NCBI RefSeq assembly: GCF_040566555.1
Contig: NZ_JBEWYP010000001.1
Span: forward strand, 747,759-811,758
Direction: 5' to 3'
Length of the DNA stretch: 64,000 bases
From: Sediminicola sp040566555
Lineage (GTDB): Bacteria; Bacteroidota; Bacteroidia; Flavobacteriales; Flavobacteriaceae
Under the pieces are notes generated by a model. It searched no databases and was not told where the DNA came from. It was given only the letters and a program-made list of their open reading frames with translations. The translations under genes were made by a program, and so were the position numbers. Positions within the stretch are counted from its first letter, which is position 1; the number at the start of each line of letters is the position of its first letter. Below are positions 62,466-64,000 of the stretch, in pieces.

Positions 62466-63719
62466 CTAGTGAGTTTCTTTACCTCTACGAATAGTCTTAT
62501 TCTTAATAATGGGTTTAGCCCAAAAACTGATGCTCAATATATATCCAAGGGCCAAGAACACCAACAGCATTCCTATTCTCAATGAAAATAGGTCACTTAT
62601 AAATCCTATTATCAGCTGCACCACAGCCCCTCCCATAATACCTGTCATTAATATTCCTGTCATAGATCCATGATGATCACGGATAGAGTTTAAAGCAAGA
62701 GAAACTATTATAGGGAACATAACGGAAAGAAAAAAACCACTTGATTGAAATCCATACAATGAAATATTTGCCCCTCCGAACAAACCACCTGTAAAACCAA
62801 CAATTGCCAAAAGTGCAAAGATTCGTAATATCAGCTTACTGTCCCATATTTTAAGAAGTATAAGCCCAAAAATACCTCCAATGGTCATCAAGCCCCAAAA
62901 ATTAGCAACAGCCCCAGCACCTATTGTTTCATAATCCAAGCCATGGTACACCTGCAAAAACTTCGACATCCAATAAGAAATTCCCTGTTCGGCACCTACA
63001 TATGAAAATATTCCAAAAAAATACAACACTACAATTCTGTTCTTGAAAAGCGACACGTAAATATCCTTTGTACCTACTTTTTCCTCTGTGGTCAAGGTAA
63101 TACGGGGTAAGGAAACGGTAGTCACAATTCCTATTAACAACAGACTTATTCCGGCAAATAGTGCGTACATGGCCACCCATGACATGTCTTGTGGAACTAT
63201 TCCAGACAGAAAGGTTATGAAAACGGAAGACCCAGGCTCATTTTTTGCTACATGAAGTACAATATAGGAATACACCAAGGGACTTATAAAAGAAGCCGCA
63301 CCAAACATCAATTGTCCCAAAACAGATGTAAAGGCAAAATTCTCTTCTCCCCCTGCCACTCTTAGCAAGGGGTTAATCACCACCTGCAATACTGCCATTC
63401 CCGTTCCTATGACAAATAAACTGGTTAGAAAAATGGGGAAGGATGGAAAAACTACAAATAAAACTGATCCTAAGAATGCCAATAACAGTCCAGCCACCAA
63501 TAGTTTCTTTTCCCCATATTTTTCCAGGATAAAGCCGGCAGGAATAGACATAAAGCCATAGGCTATAAAAAATGAAAATGGTAAAAAGCCCGCCATAGTT
63601 TCGCTAAGATCATAACTTAAAGATACACTGGGATTAAGGGCGCCCAATATATTGGTCAAAAAGGAGATTACGAAGAATGTTACCAATATCAATGCTACTA
63701 CCCGATAATTTCGCTTCAT
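62466..63719 (-). CDS. Sugar MFS transporter (FucP-like)
   Basis: This 417-residue membrane protein has about 12 helices and the MFS layout of the fucose/glucose permease group. Features include ALNPSVSLSYDLSETMAGFLPFSFFIAYGFMSIPAGFILEKYGEKKLLVAG near the start and VVINPLLRVAGGEENFAFTSVLGQLMFGAASFISP in the fourth to fifth helices. It probably imports a hexose or deoxyhexose with protons. It is read toward the gltD terminator. No sugar-catabolism genes are adjacent in the window. Confidence 0.87.
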   Translation of the reverse strand: MKRNYRVVALILVTFFVISFLTNILGALNPSVSLSYDLSETMAGFLPFSFFIAYGFMSIPAGFILEKYGEKKLLVAGLLLAFLGSVLFVVFPSFPIFLTSLFVIGTGMAVLQVVINPLLRVAGGEENFAFTSVLGQLMFGAASFISPLVYSYIVLHVAKNEPGSSVFITFLSGIVPQDMSWVAMYALFAGISLLLIGIVTTVSLPRITLTTEEKVGTKDIYVSLFKNRIVVLYFFGIFSYVGAEQGISYWMSKFLQVYHGLDYETIGAGAVANFWGLMTIGGIFGLILLKIWDSKLILRIFALLAIVGFTGGLFGGANISLYGFQSSGFFLSVMFPIIVSLALNSIRDHHGSMTGILMTGIMGGAVVQLIIGFISDLFSLRIGMLLVFLALGYILSISFWAKPIIKNKTIRRGKETH

Positions 63720-63915
63720 AGGAGAGAGATGTACTAAAATTTTCTACAATATACCTAAAACCTTTCTGAAATATCTTGGACGAAGATGGAATACTTAAAG
63801 TATCAAATTGACTATTGGGAGTATATGTGGAGATAGGAGTGAAATATGAAATTTGGCAGGAAGAATGTTAGTTAAAGGAGTGCCGTAATAAAGCTATCAT
63901 TTCACTTTATGGCAT
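63720..63915. other. Intergenic region between the MFS gene and rRNA operon end
   Basis: About 200 bases with no gene of any length I can support; it must hold the leftward promoter of the MFS transporter. Confidence 0.4.
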
Positions 63916-63950
63916 AAAAAAACCCCTCATCGTTAGATGAAGGGCTCTTC
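63916..63950 (-). terminator. rRNA operon terminator
   Basis: Read leftward, CCCTTCATC-TAAC-GATGAGGGG is followed by a run of seven T, just after the 5S rRNA end. Confidence 0.85.
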
Positions 63951-63957
63951 AAAAAAA

Positions 63958-64000
63958 GGCGGCGACCTACTCTCCCACTTGGTATAGCAGTACCATCGGC
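63958..64000 (-). rRNA. rrf: 5S ribosomal RNA (3' end, truncated by the window)
   Basis: On the minus strand the sequence ends GGGAGAGTAGGTCGCCGCC, preceded by GATGGTACTGC, the conserved 3' part of bacterial 5S rRNA. Only about 43 bases are inside the window. It marks the end of a leftward rRNA operon whose 23S and 16S genes would lie to the right. Confidence 0.93.

Overview
The window is a contiguous piece of chromosome from a member of the Bacteroidota, almost certainly family Flavobacteriaceae. The evidence is the gliding/type IX secretion genes gldJ and porV, an hpt-adk fusion typical of marine flavobacteria, a PafA-type phosphatase, lipoproteins with Bacteroidota lipoboxes, tRNA genes without encoded CCA, -7 boxes of the form TAnnTTTG, A-rich leaders in place of Shine-Dalgarno sequences, and low GC. 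I cannot name the genus. The content is mostly core genome: no insertion sequence, prophage, CRISPR array, restriction system or integrase is visible.

Layout. 0-5.7 kb: end of a lipoprotein gene, a HAD phosphatase overlapping a DUF7033/deacetylase-like gene, radC and mpl, all leftward, then a rightward cupin-SDR pair. 5.9-11.9 kb: a giant alpha-2-macroglobulin with an intact thioester motif. 12-19.2 kb: DoxX, a DUF4136 lipoprotein, obgE, the hpt-adk fusion, purKE and an M3 peptidase. 19.2-26.9 kb: a rhodanese, an ECF sigma factor with a tiny zinc-binding anti-sigma candidate, a UbiA-like membrane protein, gcvP, and a KAS III-like/methyltransferase/glycosyltransferase operon. 27-35 kb: pafA, mlaE-mlaF, a DUF389 protein, manC, a SprT-like protein, an SDR and an M28 lipoprotein. 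35-45 kb: pdhC, pdhA, cdd and porV run left; gldJ and murF run right. Between gldJ and murF lie 2 kb holding two tandem 56-codon genes of one small-membrane-protein family, each with the same control region. 45-52 kb: two valine tRNAs flanking a PfkB kinase and an aldehyde dehydrogenase, then folC and tonB-exbD-exbB. 52-64 kb: nhaD, an amino-acid dehydrogenase, an acyl-CoA dehydrogenase, gltBD, a sugar MFS transporter and the 3' end of a leftward rRNA operon (5S).

Functional groups: envelope and peptidoglycan (mpl, murF, mlaEF, tonB-exbBD, the lipoproteins, the alpha-2-macroglobulin); type IX secretion and gliding (porV, gldJ, perhaps the small proteins between gldJ and murF); purine and one-carbon metabolism (purKE, hpt-adk, folC, gcvP); nitrogen and carbon metabolism (gltBD, the amino-acid dehydrogenase, pdhAC, the acyl-CoA dehydrogenase). 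The best candidate for something undescribed is the duplicated small-protein locus at 42.4-43.6 kb. Next are the apparent absence of porU between porV and gldJ, the KAS III-like/MTase/GT2 operon behind a perfect palindrome, and the sigma/mini-anti-sigma pair.
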